Origin: an uncultured Alphaproteobacteria bacterium
GTDB lineage: Bacteria; Pseudomonadota; Alphaproteobacteria; Rhodobacterales; Rhodobacteraceae
DNA: 64,000 bases
Assembly: GCA_902533625.1 (NCBI GenBank)
Contig: CACAMI010000005.1
Coordinates: 27,844-91,843 of the forward strand
Direction: 5' to 3'
Made by a program: the position numbers and the translations under genes. Positions 54,490 through 63,829 of this stretch are shown piece after piece (position 1 is the stretch's first letter; every line of letters starts with the position of its first letter). Under the pieces are notes generated by a model. It saw only the letters and a program-made list of their open reading frames with translations, was not told the origin of the DNA and did not search any database.

Positions 54490-55287
54490 TTAAAATGTGC
54501 AAGACACAGTTCCAAAATCATTAAAATCGGCACTAATTTGATCTCCAAAGTTAGTTTCTACAGGTCTTATGAAGCTTCCAGATAAGACTACATCACCTTT
54601 GTCTAAATATTTATTATAGTCCGCTAACCTCCTTATTAGCCATAATATCCCTGTTACCGGATCATCTAGTATCCCTGCTCCTAAGCCTGTTTCTTCAACT
54701 TCATTGTTTTTCTTTAAGATACATCCAACCCGACGCAAATCCCAATCCTTGATTTTGTGAGTTTGGTTGCCAAGAATAATGCCGGCGTTAGCCGCATTAT
54801 CTGCAATTGTATCGAATATTTTTCGAGTTTGCCCAGTGGTGGGATCGCATCTTTTTATTCTGGTATCTAAAATTTCTAATGCTGGGCATACATATTCAGT
54901 TGCCTCTATTATTTCTGACTTTGTGATTTTCTTACCTGAAATTTTGGCTTTCATTACAAATGCTATTTCTGCCTCTATCCTTGGTTTAATAAAACGATTT
55001 TTAGGTATTTGAGATTCGTTCTGAAAGAACATGTTATCAAAAAGGACACCACTATCTGGAGTTTCAATATTTAAGGCTCTTTGCATTGCTTTCGAAGTAA
55101 GCCCTATTTTCCAACCTTTTTTTATTAGTCCAGAGGACAATTTATTTTCGATTAATTTTTCTTGAATTGCGTAGGCGTCTTCCAAGGTTATTTCTGGGAA
55201 GTCGCTTGAAATTAAATCAATTTGTAAAAGGTTCTTTTCAGCATTAAAAAGATCATCTGCTTTTCTTTTAATGTCCTCTTCCCTCAT
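54490..55287 (-). CDS. hpaH: 2-oxo-hepta-3-ene-1,7-dioate hydratase
   Basis: The 265-residue protein belongs to the HpaH/MhpD hydratase family, which adds water to 2-oxo-hept-3-enedioate in the homoprotocatechuate meta pathway. Visible are the DAYAIQEKLIENKLSSG helix, GWKIGLTSKAMQRALNIETP near 60, the metal-binding PRIEAEIAFVMK near 103 and the C-terminal VVLSGSFIRPVE. It is the last of the hpaE–hpaD–FAA–hpaH minus-strand series, overlapping the FAA gene by 1 base. Confidence 0.88.
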   Translation of the reverse strand: MREEDIKRKADDLFNAEKNLLQIDLISSDFPEITLEDAYAIQEKLIENKLSSGLIKKGWKIGLTSKAMQRALNIETPDSGVLFDNMFFQNESQIPKNRFIKPRIEAEIAFVMKAKISGKKITKSEIIEATEYVCPALEILDTRIKRCDPTTGQTRKIFDTIADNAANAGIILGNQTHKIKDWDLRRVGCILKKNNEVEETGLGAGILDDPVTGILWLIRRLADYNKYLDKGDVVLSGSFIRPVETNFGDQISADFNDFGTVSCTF

Positions 55288-56147
55288 TATATAGTTTCAT
55301 CCTGCACGCTGTTAATTAAATTTCCAATTCCATCCACTTTTACTTCTACAACATCACCTGGTTTTAACCACTTTGGTGGATCGAACCGTGCTCCTGCCCC
55401 CGTGGGGGTGCCACAGATTAGAACATCTCCTGAAGAAAGTTCTGTGAATGTAGAAACGTAATGAATTATAAAGTCGAATCCAAAAATCATATTTTTCGTA
55501 TTATCATTTTGACGTAGCTCACCATTGACAAATGTTTGTATCTTTTTTTCGATCAGCTGTTCTTTATCTTTAAATTGCAACAAGTATGGCCCAAGGGAGC
55601 CACTTCTGTACCAGTTCTTACCCTGGGTAACGTTGAATTTTGCATGCCTTAGCCAATCTCTAATTGTGCCTTCGTTACATAGTGTAAATGCTGCAACATG
55701 ATCGAATGCATTTTCTTTCTTTATTCTACGGCCTGGACGTCCAATAACAATAGCTATTTCACCTTCGTAATCTAACTGTTCTGATTCTGGGGGTCTTATT
55801 AGGGGATTTAAATGTCCAGTAAAGGTTGATGGAAATCTAATGAAAAGGGATGGGTTTTGAGGAGTGGAAGATCCGTCTTTATATTCAGCATTTCGATCTG
55901 GAAAATTAACTCCAACACATATAATTTTATTTGGCCTTGTGATTGGGGGCAGGTATTTAATATCTCTCACATCGTATTGATTGTTTGAAGATGACTGCTC
56001 AAATAGATATTCGATTTCATTTATATTTGCTGCTTCTGAAATATCGCTGTATCTTTGAAGAATTTCCGCAGGAGCTTCAACCACAAAATCACCGTTTAAC
56101 TCACCATATGATTTTTTTCCATTTATTGAAAAAGATACAAGTTTCAT
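55287..56147 (-). CDS. FAA-hydrolase family protein, probable OPET decarboxylase/isomerase of the hpa pathway
   Basis: A 286-residue fumarylacetoacetate hydrolase-fold protein. The metal site is EQLDYEGEIAIVIGRPG near 125 (ExE) with an upstream ICVGVNFPDRNAEY and C-terminal ICGTPTGAGARFDPPKWLKP. In the E. coli pathway, bifunctional HpaG carries two such domains; here only one is present, so it could do the decarboxylation step alone. Position between hpaD and hpaH supports this. A general acylpyruvate or FAA hydrolase is the alternative. Confidence 0.82.
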   Translation of the reverse strand: MKLVSFSINGKKSYGELNGDFVVEAPAEILQRYSDISEAANINEIEYLFEQSSSNNQYDVRDIKYLPPITRPNKIICVGVNFPDRNAEYKDGSSTPQNPSLFIRFPSTFTGHLNPLIRPPESEQLDYEGEIAIVIGRPGRRIKKENAFDHVAAFTLCNEGTIRDWLRHAKFNVTQGKNWYRSGSLGPYLLQFKDKEQLIEKKIQTFVNGELRQNDNTKNMIFGFDFIIHYVSTFTELSSGDVLICGTPTGAGARFDPPKWLKPGDVVEVKVDGIGNLINSVQDETI

Positions 56148-56175
56148 AATGTTATGCTTTCCCTATTCGTTAAAC

Positions 56176-57156
56176 TTAAGGTGCTACAATTGGCTTGGAT
56201 TCAAGCGAAGACTTCTTTGTTGGAACTCCTCGAAAATTTGTTCCGTGTTCAAACCAAGACTTTGGAGCTGGAGCACCCCAGAGAGTTTGGCGTTGAGGGT
56301 CGGTTAAATCCCAATGTATAGGCTCATGATCTGGGTCAATTGTTTGGTAGTCAGAACAATATATCTCTATTCTATGGCCGTCAGGATCCAAAATATACAG
56401 AAAGAAAGCATTTGATATCCCGTGACGACCAGGACCTCTTTCAATATTACTTACATACCCTTTAGAGGCCATTAGGTCTAAAAGGTCAATAATATTTATC
56501 GGGTGTGCTACCCAAAAAGCTAAGTGATGGAAGCGAGGTCCTACCCCATTTGTAAATGCAATATCATGTACTCCGCCCTTTCTATGCATCCAAGCTGCCC
56601 AAAGTTTTTTAGTTTTGCTATCCTCAGTATATTCAGTTGTTCGAAATCCAATCTCATTATAAAAGCTAACACTTTCGTCTACATTAGGAGAAAATACATT
56701 GAAATGATCGACTCGGAGAGGTTTAACACCCTTATATAAATAATATTTTTGATGAATGGTTGGCAAACGCTCAATAATATAAAAAAATTCAAGAGGCATA
56801 CCGTGGGGGTCTAAAGTTCTTAAGGTCTTGCCTTGAAAAGGTCTTTCAACCCACTCAAATTCACAGCCAATTTTTTTGAAGTATGAGGCAGCTTTATCGA
56901 GCTCACCTTCGCTTTTTAATCTAAAACTGAGGCTCTCAACTTTAGCAGAATCCCCTTCTTCTAAAATCAAGGAATGATGGGTTCGCTCTTCCATACCTCT
57001 AAGAAAAATTTGCTTTTCTGCTTCTGCTGTAACCTGTAAGCCTAAGATTTTCTCATAAAACAATCTACTTTTCTCTAAATCTTTTACATAAAATTTAGTG
57101 TGTGATATTCGCAAGATATCAAAATCAGGTTCTAGATTAACTTTTGGTAAGGGCAT
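56176..57156 (-). CDS. hpaD: Homoprotocatechuate 2,3-dioxygenase (extradiol, VOC family)
   Basis: A 326-residue extradiol ring-cleavage dioxygenase with two VOC domains. The iron ligands appear as H151 (LRVDHFNVF), H210 (GPRFHHLAFWV) and E264 (HRIEIYCSDY), and second-shell H197 (GGVHDIAF) and Y254 also match homoprotocatechuate dioxygenases. The frame is open to 57213, but ATG 57156 is chosen because it follows the hpaE stop and has TAGGA upstream; the longer form would overlap hpaE by 46 bases. The product is 5-carboxymethyl-2-hydroxymuconate semialdehyde. Confidence 0.9.
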   Translation of the reverse strand: MPLPKVNLEPDFDILRISHTKFYVKDLEKSRLFYEKILGLQVTAEAEKQIFLRGMEERTHHSLILEEGDSAKVESLSFRLKSEGELDKAASYFKKIGCEFEWVERPFQGKTLRTLDPHGMPLEFFYIIERLPTIHQKYYLYKGVKPLRVDHFNVFSPNVDESVSFYNEIGFRTTEYTEDSKTKKLWAAWMHRKGGVHDIAFTNGVGPRFHHLAFWVAHPINIIDLLDLMASKGYVSNIERGPGRHGISNAFFLYILDPDGHRIEIYCSDYQTIDPDHEPIHWDLTDPQRQTLWGAPAPKSWFEHGTNFRGVPTKKSSLESKPIVAP

Positions 57157-57167
57157 AAAAATAATTC

Positions 57168-58691
57168 CTATTTTGTGAGACCTTTGATCTCCTTGTCTAT
57201 AGTTGGAAGGCATACATTTTTTGTTTCCATATAAAAATCAAAAGACCAATCCCCGCCGTCTCTTCCAATTCCTGAGTCTTTTGTTCCTCCAAAAGGTGTC
57301 GGAAGGTGCCGGACATTTTCAGAATTCACCCAAATCATTCCTGCATTCATTTTTTCTGTCACTCTCAATGCTTTACTTAAATTTTGGGTCCATACATAAC
57401 CTGCCAAACCGTATTTAATGTTGTTAGCAATTCTAATAGCTTCGTCTTCTGTATCAAATCCAATTACTGTTAATACTGGACCAAAAATTTCTTCTTGAGA
57501 AATTCTCATGTTTTCAGAAGCGTTTGTAAAAAGAGTTGGAGATACATAACATCCGCTTTTAAGTTTTTGATCGAGGACTTTAGTCCCACCCACTTCAATT
57601 TTAGCGCCCTCCTTTTTTGCAATGTCAAAATAGGAGCAAACCTTTTTTTCATGTTCTGGACTAATTAGAGGTCCAATCACAGTTTCCTCATCTAATGGAT
57701 GACCCACCTTTATTTTTGCTATAATCTCCTTGAGCTTCGCAATAAATTCCTCCTTAATTGAGTTTTGAACCAAAAGTCTGCTGGAAGACGTACACCTTTC
57801 TCCATTTAATGAAAAAATCATAAATGCTACAGCCTTTAAGGCATTTTCAGTATCTGCATCTTCGAAAACAATAACGGGATTTTTGCCTCCCAATTCAAAG
57901 TGATTCCTTTTGAGAGTATCTGATCCTTGCTTCATAATCTTCTTTCCAGTAGAGCTTTCCCCAACGAAAGAAATTGCTTTAATATCTGGGTGCTCTGTTA
58001 AATACCTTCCGGCTGTTTCTCCATAACCATTGATTATATTCCATACACCAGGCGGCAATCCGGCTTCCTCAGCTATTTCTAGAAGAATTTTTGCTGTAAT
58101 TGGGGAGAGCTCTGCAGGCTTGTGAACAACTGTACAACCGGCAGCGAGCGCAGGTGCGATTTTCCAAGTTGAAAGCATGAACGGGGTATTCCACGGTGTT
58201 ATAACCCCTACAGGCCCTATAGGTTTTCTGCTCGTAATGTTTATTTGCTCAGGTGCCAATAAGCTAGCTCCGTCTCGCGCTTCAACTGCTTTCTCAGCAA
58301 AAAAAATGAAATTTTCTGCGCCTCTTAATGCAGCCTTTTCCATAAACCTGATTGCTTGACCCGTATCAATTGATTCTATCAGGGCTATTTCTTCGGCACG
58401 GGTTTTTATTCCAGCTGAAATATCTAATAGAATTTTTCTTCGGTCTTTCCCAGTAAGGTCTCGCCATTCTGCGAAAGTATCTACGGAAGCCTTAACCGCT
58501 CTATCTACATCTTGTTTTCCACTTTCTGAAACCTTGACCAATGGATTTAAGTCTGTAGGTGAAAAGCTTACGAACGTATTCCCTGAAACAGAGGAAACGG
58601 ATTCACCGTTAATATGATTATAGACCGTCTCGTCTGAGAAATTTTTGATAAGGTAATCTTTTACCTTCTTTAAATTGTCTTCTACTGGCAT
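57168..58691 (-). CDS. hpaE: 5-carboxymethyl-2-hydroxymuconate semialdehyde dehydrogenase
   Basis: A 507-residue aldehyde dehydrogenase. Catalytic Cys is in LNGERCTSSSRLLVQ near residue 303, Glu in FELGGKNPVIVFE near 267, and the NAD site includes VGESSTGKKIMKQ. The GERCTSSSRLL context is typical of HpaE. It oxidises the ring-cleavage semialdehyde to the dicarboxylic acid. First gene of the hpaE–hpaD–FAA–hpaH unit and divergent from hpaF. Confidence 0.9.
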   Translation of the reverse strand: MPVEDNLKKVKDYLIKNFSDETVYNHINGESVSSVSGNTFVSFSPTDLNPLVKVSESGKQDVDRAVKASVDTFAEWRDLTGKDRRKILLDISAGIKTRAEEIALIESIDTGQAIRFMEKAALRGAENFIFFAEKAVEARDGASLLAPEQINITSRKPIGPVGVITPWNTPFMLSTWKIAPALAAGCTVVHKPAELSPITAKILLEIAEEAGLPPGVWNIINGYGETAGRYLTEHPDIKAISFVGESSTGKKIMKQGSDTLKRNHFELGGKNPVIVFEDADTENALKAVAFMIFSLNGERCTSSSRLLVQNSIKEEFIAKLKEIIAKIKVGHPLDEETVIGPLISPEHEKKVCSYFDIAKKEGAKIEVGGTKVLDQKLKSGCYVSPTLFTNASENMRISQEEIFGPVLTVIGFDTEDEAIRIANNIKYGLAGYVWTQNLSKALRVTEKMNAGMIWVNSENVRHLPTPFGGTKDSGIGRDGGDWSFDFYMETKNVCLPTIDKEIKGLTK

Positions 58692-58857
58692 GGCTATTTT
58701 CCAAGATTGGATTAAGATTTTTTTTGATCTAAATTTGGATATTAAATACTCTATATAAATAATTAATGAAACTAAAATATTATTGTTCTAAAGATTGAAA
58801 AGTTTATATACTGGAGGCATAAAATATAGGATCTAAATTGATCAGAAATGGAGACTG
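58692..58857. promoter_or_regulatory. Divergent intergenic region between hpaE and the hpaF-like gene
   Basis: This 166-base AT-rich stretch must carry promoters for both the hpaE unit and the opposite hpaF-like gene. No regulator gene (HpaR, MarR or LysR type) lies nearby, and no clear operator repeat was seen. Confidence 0.4.
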
Positions 58858-59250
58858 ATGGCGCACCTAACTTTTGAATATTCGAAGGATTTGTCCGATT
58901 GTTTTGAGATTCAGGAATTATGCGATGAGCTCTCTGATGCGATGCGTGAAACTTCTCACTTTCCTCTGGGTGGAATCCGTGTGCGTGGCTTGGCAGCTGA
59001 TGTAAGCTCAATAGCTGACGGAAAATCAAAATATAGTTTTGTAGATATAATACTTAGAATGGGTGAAGGAAGATCTGAGGATGTTAGAAAAAACATTGCA
59101 GACGATATTTATAGAAGGGCTGAAAATTTTTTGAAACAAAAAGAAATAAGAAACCCAATTGCTTTAAGTTTAGAATTGTTAGAAATTCAAAAAGAATTCT
59201 CCATTAAAAGATATAATACCATTCACAGTGCTTTAGCAGAAGCAAAATAG
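58858..59250 (+). CDS. hpaF: 5-carboxymethyl-2-hydroxymuconate delta-isomerase-like protein lacking Pro1
   Basis: A 130-residue tautomerase-superfamily protein matching CHM isomerase along its length: HLTFEYSKDL at the N-terminus, FPLGGIRVRGLAADVSSIAD near 40, FVDIILRMGEGRSEDVRK near 64 and ALSLELLEIQKEFS. Characterised members use the N-terminal Pro (exposed after Met removal) as catalytic base. Here residue 2 is Ala (GCG at 58861–58863), with no in-frame alternative start providing Pro. Fold call good; activity uncertain. Divergent from the hpaE unit. Confidence 0.85.
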   Translation: MAHLTFEYSKDLSDCFEIQELCDELSDAMRETSHFPLGGIRVRGLAADVSSIADGKSKYSFVDIILRMGEGRSEDVRKNIADDIYRRAENFLKQKEIRNPIALSLELLEIQKEFSIKRYNTIHSALAEAK

Positions 59251-59258
59251 TTATTAAA

Positions 59259-60479
59259 TCATTTTGGCTCCCCAAGCTTAAAAACAGAAAAAGATGTGAC
59301 AGCACTCATTATTGTAGCAAATAGAACCATAAAGATGAGAGGGTAAGGACTTTCGCCAGATCCTAATATAGAGCCCGTGAAAGCAGATAATGCAGCACCG
59401 GTACCAATCATTATAGCCATCCCCAACCCTGAAGCACTCCCGGCTAATTTAGGATTGACAGATACCATACCAGAAGATGCATTGGGTAAAGTCATTCCAT
59501 TTCCTAAGCCAACTAAAAACATTGGACCAAATAAAGCAAGGGGACCCATTATTGGTGATGCCACAAGAACAATTTGTGACACTGGTGCCAATATTGTGAT
59601 AGTACATCCCATAAACATCATTTTATTCATTCCAATTCTAATCGTATATTTTCCAGTCAAAAAATTTCCAAGGATATATCCAAGTCCTACTATAGTAAAT
59701 AAATACCCTTGTTGGCTTGGAGTGGTTTGGAAATATTTTTCAGCAACAATAGGAGCTCCCGTTAAAAAACTGTAATAACAGGCAACAGAAAATCCGGCAG
59801 TCAAGGAGTAAAGCCAAAATAATTTAGATTTGAGTAAATTAATATATGATGAGAACTGTCGTTTTATGGACGTTTGTTTTTCTTTAATAGTTTCTCCTTG
59901 ATCAAACCATACGATAAGTAAGGCTATAAAACCTAGGATGGACATTAATCTAAATGAAGCCTGCCATTCAAAATTTTCTTCTATTAACCCCCCTATTGCA
60001 GGGCCTAGCATTGGCATAATAGTCATTGCCATTGTGATATAACCGATCATAGATGCAGCCTGATTCATTGACACCATATCTCTTACGATAGCTCTTCCGA
60101 GAACCATTCCGGCCGCAATGGTAGCTTCAATTATTCGAAAGAATAAAAAATATCCAAAGCTTGTAGAAAATTCACAACAGATAGCAGCTAATATAAATAT
60201 CAATATTGCACATATCATGACGGGTCGTCTGCCCATGCGATCAGATATGGGTCCAATAATTATGGGCAAAAAGGCAGTAGCTGCAAAATATCCTGATATG
60301 GAAAGCTGCATAACACTATAGCTCACATTAAAATATTCTGCCATTGTTGGAAGGCTCGGAAGAAATAAATTCATATTTAGAGCTTGTACGCCTGCTAGAA
60401 TTACTAGCGTGAAAATGTGAGGAGGTGTCTTCTTATTTAGAAAAATTGCTCCTGTTGATCTTTGATTTATTCTTATCAA
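59259..60479 (-). CDS. MFS transporter, Bcr/CflA-type efflux
   Basis: A 406-residue protein with about 12 membrane helices. The MFS loop 2–3 motif is GPISDRMGRRPVMIC near residue 77, preceded by NMNLFLPSLPTMAEYFNVSY, and VGLGNGMTLPNASSGMVSV in the second half; together these fit the Bcr/CflA drug-resistance group. It is transcribed after the alpha/beta hydrolase gene with 3 bases between. It may export a toxic intermediate or unrelated drug. Confidence 0.9.
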   Translation of the reverse strand: MIRINQRSTGAIFLNKKTPPHIFTLVILAGVQALNMNLFLPSLPTMAEYFNVSYSVMQLSISGYFAATAFLPIIIGPISDRMGRRPVMICAILIFILAAICCEFSTSFGYFLFFRIIEATIAAGMVLGRAIVRDMVSMNQAASMIGYITMAMTIMPMLGPAIGGLIEENFEWQASFRLMSILGFIALLIVWFDQGETIKEKQTSIKRQFSSYINLLKSKLFWLYSLTAGFSVACYYSFLTGAPIVAEKYFQTTPSQQGYLFTIVGLGYILGNFLTGKYTIRIGMNKMMFMGCTITILAPVSQIVLVASPIMGPLALFGPMFLVGLGNGMTLPNASSGMVSVNPKLAGSASGLGMAIMIGTGAALSAFTGSILGSGESPYPLIFMVLFATIMSAVTSFSVFKLGEPK

Positions 60480-60482
60480 TTA

Positions 60483-61364
60483 TTATTGCTCTATGAGGAG
60501 GTCGAGAATTTCTTTTTGCACTATTTCAGGGAATTCCATCGGTATAAAATGTGTGCTGTTTTCTACAACCAGGTTGAGATTATTTTTGTTACTGTTGAAT
60601 GCTGACAATGATTTGGTAGTAGACCCTTTTTGGGCTAATAGCAACCTAACAGGGAGCTTTAAGCCTCTAATCACTTTAAGTATGTATACCGAGTCAAATG
60701 CTTTGAAATTTCTCGATTCCCATTCAGGATGGCAAGATAAGAACGTAGAATTTCCTGATACCGTGGTTCCTGCTCTGATATAATCAATTAGGAAATCTCT
60801 TTTCCAGGTTTTAAAAGCACCTCTTCCTTCATAGGATTTAATTAAATCTTCTATGTTAGACCATTCCCTACGTCTTCTTTTTGCATTTTGAGATAAATAT
60901 GCATTGGGAACATTTAGATTCAAAATTCTTGCAATATTCATTAAATATTTTGAGTACCAGTCAAAAATTACTGGATCCACTAGCAATAAAGACTCGATAA
61001 GTTTTATATTTTTGGCAGCGGCGGATATTGAAATTGTTGCACCGATGGAATGTCCTCCCAGGAATATTTTTGAATTATGTTTCCTATAAAGCGAAGAAAT
61101 TACTGAACTCAAATCTTTTACATATGTTGTATAAATATCACTATCTTTTATGATTGATGTGTTTTCCATAGACCTCCCATGTCCACGTAAATCCCAAGCG
61201 TAAACATTAAAACTCTTACTCAAAGGTTCTAAAAGTGTTCGATAAGTTTCACCATTGAACCCGGTGGCATGGGCCCAATGAAATACAGGAGAAGTATTAT
61301 GAGGCCCCTTCCAATGTACTAAAGGTATCCTGACCCCATTTTCTGACAATTCTAGAGAATACAA
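60483..61364 (-). CDS. Alpha/beta hydrolase
   Basis: A 293-residue alpha/beta-fold hydrolase. The oxyanion region is VFHWAHATGFNG with YAWDLRGHGRSM near 60, the nucleophile elbow FLGGHSIGATISI has Ser near residue 105, and the terminal His is in ENSTHFIPMEFP near 275. An ester, lactone or thioester could be the substrate. Start is TTG at 61364, since a stop codon lies immediately upstream in frame. It is adjacent to the MFS gene. Confidence 0.87.
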   Translation of the reverse strand: MYSLELSENGVRIPLVHWKGPHNTSPVFHWAHATGFNGETYRTLLEPLSKSFNVYAWDLRGHGRSMENTSIIKDSDIYTTYVKDLSSVISSLYRKHNSKIFLGGHSIGATISISAAAKNIKLIESLLLVDPVIFDWYSKYLMNIARILNLNVPNAYLSQNAKRRRREWSNIEDLIKSYEGRGAFKTWKRDFLIDYIRAGTTVSGNSTFLSCHPEWESRNFKAFDSVYILKVIRGLKLPVRLLLAQKGSTTKSLSAFNSNKNNLNLVVENSTHFIPMEFPEIVQKEILDLLIEQ

Positions 61365-61418
61365 ATCAAGGTTTCCATTTCTGTCTACAAACTATGATAT
61401 ACTTAATCATTAAGCTCT

Positions 61419-61505
61419 TGGTGCGGGCGGGGGGACTCGAACCCCCACGGCCATTCGGCCTCCAGATTTTAAGTCTGGTATGTCTACCAGTTCCATCACG
61501 CCCGC
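61419..61505 (-). tRNA. tRNA-Leu (anticodon UAA)
   Basis: The minus strand reads a complete leucine tRNA with a long variable arm. The acceptor stem GCGGGCG pairs with CGCCCGC, the D-arm contains GGAACTGGTAGAC, the anticodon loop is CTTAAAA with anticodon TAA, and the T-arm contains GGTTCGAGTCC. CCA is encoded at 61419–61421. It decodes TTA, the most used Leu codon in an AT-rich genome. Confidence 0.97.
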
Positions 61506-61683
61506 GTGCCCTTATCCGCTAAAATAGTTGATAAAACCTATTTACCGATAACTGGGACAATACTACCCCTTTTAATGATGTAAAGGATAAGTAAGAAATT
61601 TTTTAAAAGAAAATTAAATGTCAAATTATATACCTATTGATTATTTTACTTAAATTACCTAGATGTTTCTTGTAGGAGGGTTT

Positions 61684-62091
61684 ATGCAGATTTTTGCCAC
61701 TTATATAATAATGTTTTTGGTGTTTGTCGTAGTAGAGGCATTGATGCTAACATTTTTTATGGCCCCTTTTTTTTCAAAGCATATTGGTCACTTAATGCGT
61801 CCCCAAATTAACTTTTATGTAACATTATTATATTACTTATTATATGTGGCAGGCGTATTTTACTTTTGTTACTTTTCTGGTTTTAAAACTGGTTCTTTTC
61901 CACAGACATTGTTGTCTGGTTTTTTTTTAGGACTACTTTGTTACGGAGTTTATGACATAACCAACTTTTTGGTTCTCAAAGATTGGAAGATTCAAATGAC
62001 TTTAATTGATATGTTTTGGGGCGGGGTCGTAACTTCTCTCATCAGTGGAGTGGGTTTTCATGCCTTTAATTATTTTGCTCCTAAAATTTAG
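61684..62091 (+). CDS. DUF2177 family membrane protein
   Basis: A 135-residue integral membrane protein with four hydrophobic helices, the family motif YGVYDITNFLVLKDWKIQMT near residue 98 and DMFWGGVVTSLISGVGF at the C-terminus. ATG 61684 is chosen because AGGAGG lies 4 bases before it; the frame is open to 61663, but that would place the Shine-Dalgarno inside the gene. Function of the family is unknown. It is flanked by tRNA-Leu and a convergent metG. Confidence 0.88.
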   Translation: MQIFATYIIMFLVFVVVEALMLTFFMAPFFSKHIGHLMRPQINFYVTLLYYLLYVAGVFYFCYFSGFKTGSFPQTLLSGFFLGLLCYGVYDITNFLVLKDWKIQMTLIDMFWGGVVTSLISGVGFHAFNYFAPKI

Positions 62092-62113
62092 CAAAATTTT
62101 ACCGAGAAAATTA

Positions 62114-63829
62114 TTAGCTTCCTGAGAATTTAGCGGCAAAGGTTTCCCTCTCTTCGTCAGTTATTTTTTGGAACAAATTTTCTGGAACGTTAAATTTTTG
62201 ACCACCTTTTACTGTTTGTAAAAAGGAATCCAAATCTTCGGGCCAAGCAGAACCCTTAGGAAATCCCAAGTCTTCGATTATTCTGTTGCAAGTATCAGGA
62301 ATAAATGGTTCAGAAATAATTGAATAAAGATAAATCAGATTGAAAGAAAAATTTATTATTGATCCTGCTTCAATTGGATTTTCTTTATATATCTTCCATG
62401 GCTCTGCGGTTTGAAGGTATTCATTGCCTATTGTCCATATGTTTCGCAATTCTGCACATGCTTTTCTTATTTCAACATTATTCATATGGTCTGATAGGCT
62501 TGAAACCTTACCAGATAATTCAGTAACAATAATCACTTGGTTATTGTCAAATTTTGTCAGCTCAGGAATTTCAGCACCAAATTTTGAATTTGTAAATTTA
62601 GTTATTCTGCTTACGAAGTTTCCTAGAACGTCTGATAAATCTTTATTTACTCCGCTCTGAAAGCTTTCCCAAGTAAAGTCTGAGTCTGATGTTTCAGGAG
62701 CATTTGATAGCAACCACCATCTCCAATAATCTGAGGGCAATAATTCCAAAGCTTGATCCATAAAAACCCCTCTACCTTGGGACGTAGAAAATTTTCCCCC
62801 CTCATATAAAAGCCAGTTAAAGCCCTTAATATAGTCTACGAGCTTCCATGGTTCATTTGAGCCCATAATTGTGGCTGGAAAAGAGAGTGTGTGAAAGGGT
62901 ATATTATCCTTAGCCATGAATTGAAAATATCTGACATCTTCAGCGCCCTTGTCCAGTCTCCACCAAGTTTCCCAAGTGCCAGGTTTTATATCATTTGCTT
63001 TTTCCCACTCTTCGGTAGCGGCTATATACTCAATAGGAGCATCAAACCATACATAAAAAACTTTTCCCTCAAGGCCAGGCCAAGGATCTTTACCTTTTTT
63101 GACCGGAATTCCCCACTTTAAATCTCTAGTTATTCCTCTATCTTTTAGCCCTTCTCCATCATTCAACCACTTTTTAGCTATAGAAGTTGTTAATATTGGC
63201 CAGTCATCCTTCTTCGAAATCCACTGTTCCAACTTTTCTCTCATAAGACTTTGCCTAATGTAAAGGTGCTTAGTTTCTCGAATTTCAAGATTTTTTGAAC
63301 CTGAAATTGCAGACCTGGGCTCGATGAGATCCGTAGGCTCTAATTGCTTAGTGCAAATTTCGCATTGGTCGCCTCGAGCTTTGTCGTAACCACAGTTTGG
63401 ACATTCGCCTTCAATATAGCGATCAGGTAAAAATCTATTGTCGGTGAGAGAGAATATTTGTTTTTCAAGAACTTCCTCGATTAAATTATTCTCATGAAGT
63501 GCTTTCGCAAAATTTTGGGTCAATGCATGGTTCTCTTTAGAAGATGAACGTCCAAAATAATCAAAAGATAAACTGAAGCCATCACTAAGGTTTTTTTGTG
63601 ACTCCCACATTGAGGAGCAAAAATCATTTATTTCTGTATTAGCTTCTTTTGCAGCCAACTCTGCAGGCGTACCATGTTCATCAGTTGCACAAATAAAAAG
63701 TACTTCGTGGTTCTTTAGTCGCATAAATCTAGCAAAGGTATCTGCTGGCAGCTGGCTTCCAACCAAATTTCCGAGATGTTTCACACCATTTATATATGGT
63801 AATGCGGAAGTAATTAATATTCTGGCCAT
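62114..63829 (-). CDS. metG: Methionyl-tRNA synthetase
   Basis: A 571-residue class Ia synthetase. HIGH equivalent is in [20 protein letters not shown] at the N-terminus, the zinc insertion has [17 protein letters not shown], and the KMSKS equivalent is [13 protein letters not shown] near residue 330. The frame is open to 63892, but the family start [11 protein letters not shown] supports ATG at 63829; the ribosome-binding site is weak. No C-terminal EMAP dimerisation domain is present. It ends near the DUF2177 gene tail to tail. Confidence 0.96.
   Translation of the reverse strand: MARILITSALPYINGVKHLGNLVGSQLPADTFARFMRLKNHEVLFICATDEHGTPAELAAKEANTEINDFCSSMWESQKNLSDGFSLSFDYFGRSSSKENHALTQNFAKALHENNLIEEVLEKQIFSLTDNRFLPDRYIEGECPNCGYDKARGDQCEICTKQLEPTDLIEPRSAISGSKNLEIRETKHLYIRQSLMREKLEQWISKKDDWPILTTSIAKKWLNDGEGLKDRGITRDLKWGIPVKKGKDPWPGLEGKVFYVWFDAPIEYIAATEEWEKANDIKPGTWETWWRLDKGAEDVRYFQFMAKDNIPFHTLSFPATIMGSNEPWKLVDYIKGFNWLLYEGGKFSTSQGRGVFMDQALELLPSDYWRWWLLSNAPETSDSDFTWESFQSGVNKDLSDVLGNFVSRITKFTNSKFGAEIPELTKFDNNQVIIVTELSGKVSSLSDHMNNVEIRKACAELRNIWTIGNEYLQTAEPWKIYKENPIEAGSIINFSFNLIYLYSIISEPFIPDTCNRIIEDLGFPKGSAWPEDLDSFLQTVKGGQKFNVPENLFQKITDEERETFAAKFSGS

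Noticed and set aside
61402..61414. Palindrome cttaatcattaag downstream of tRNA-Leu
   Set aside because: Short and AT-only, with no T-tract, so likely chance; it also lacks the spacing of a CtrA site (TTAA-N7-TTAA).
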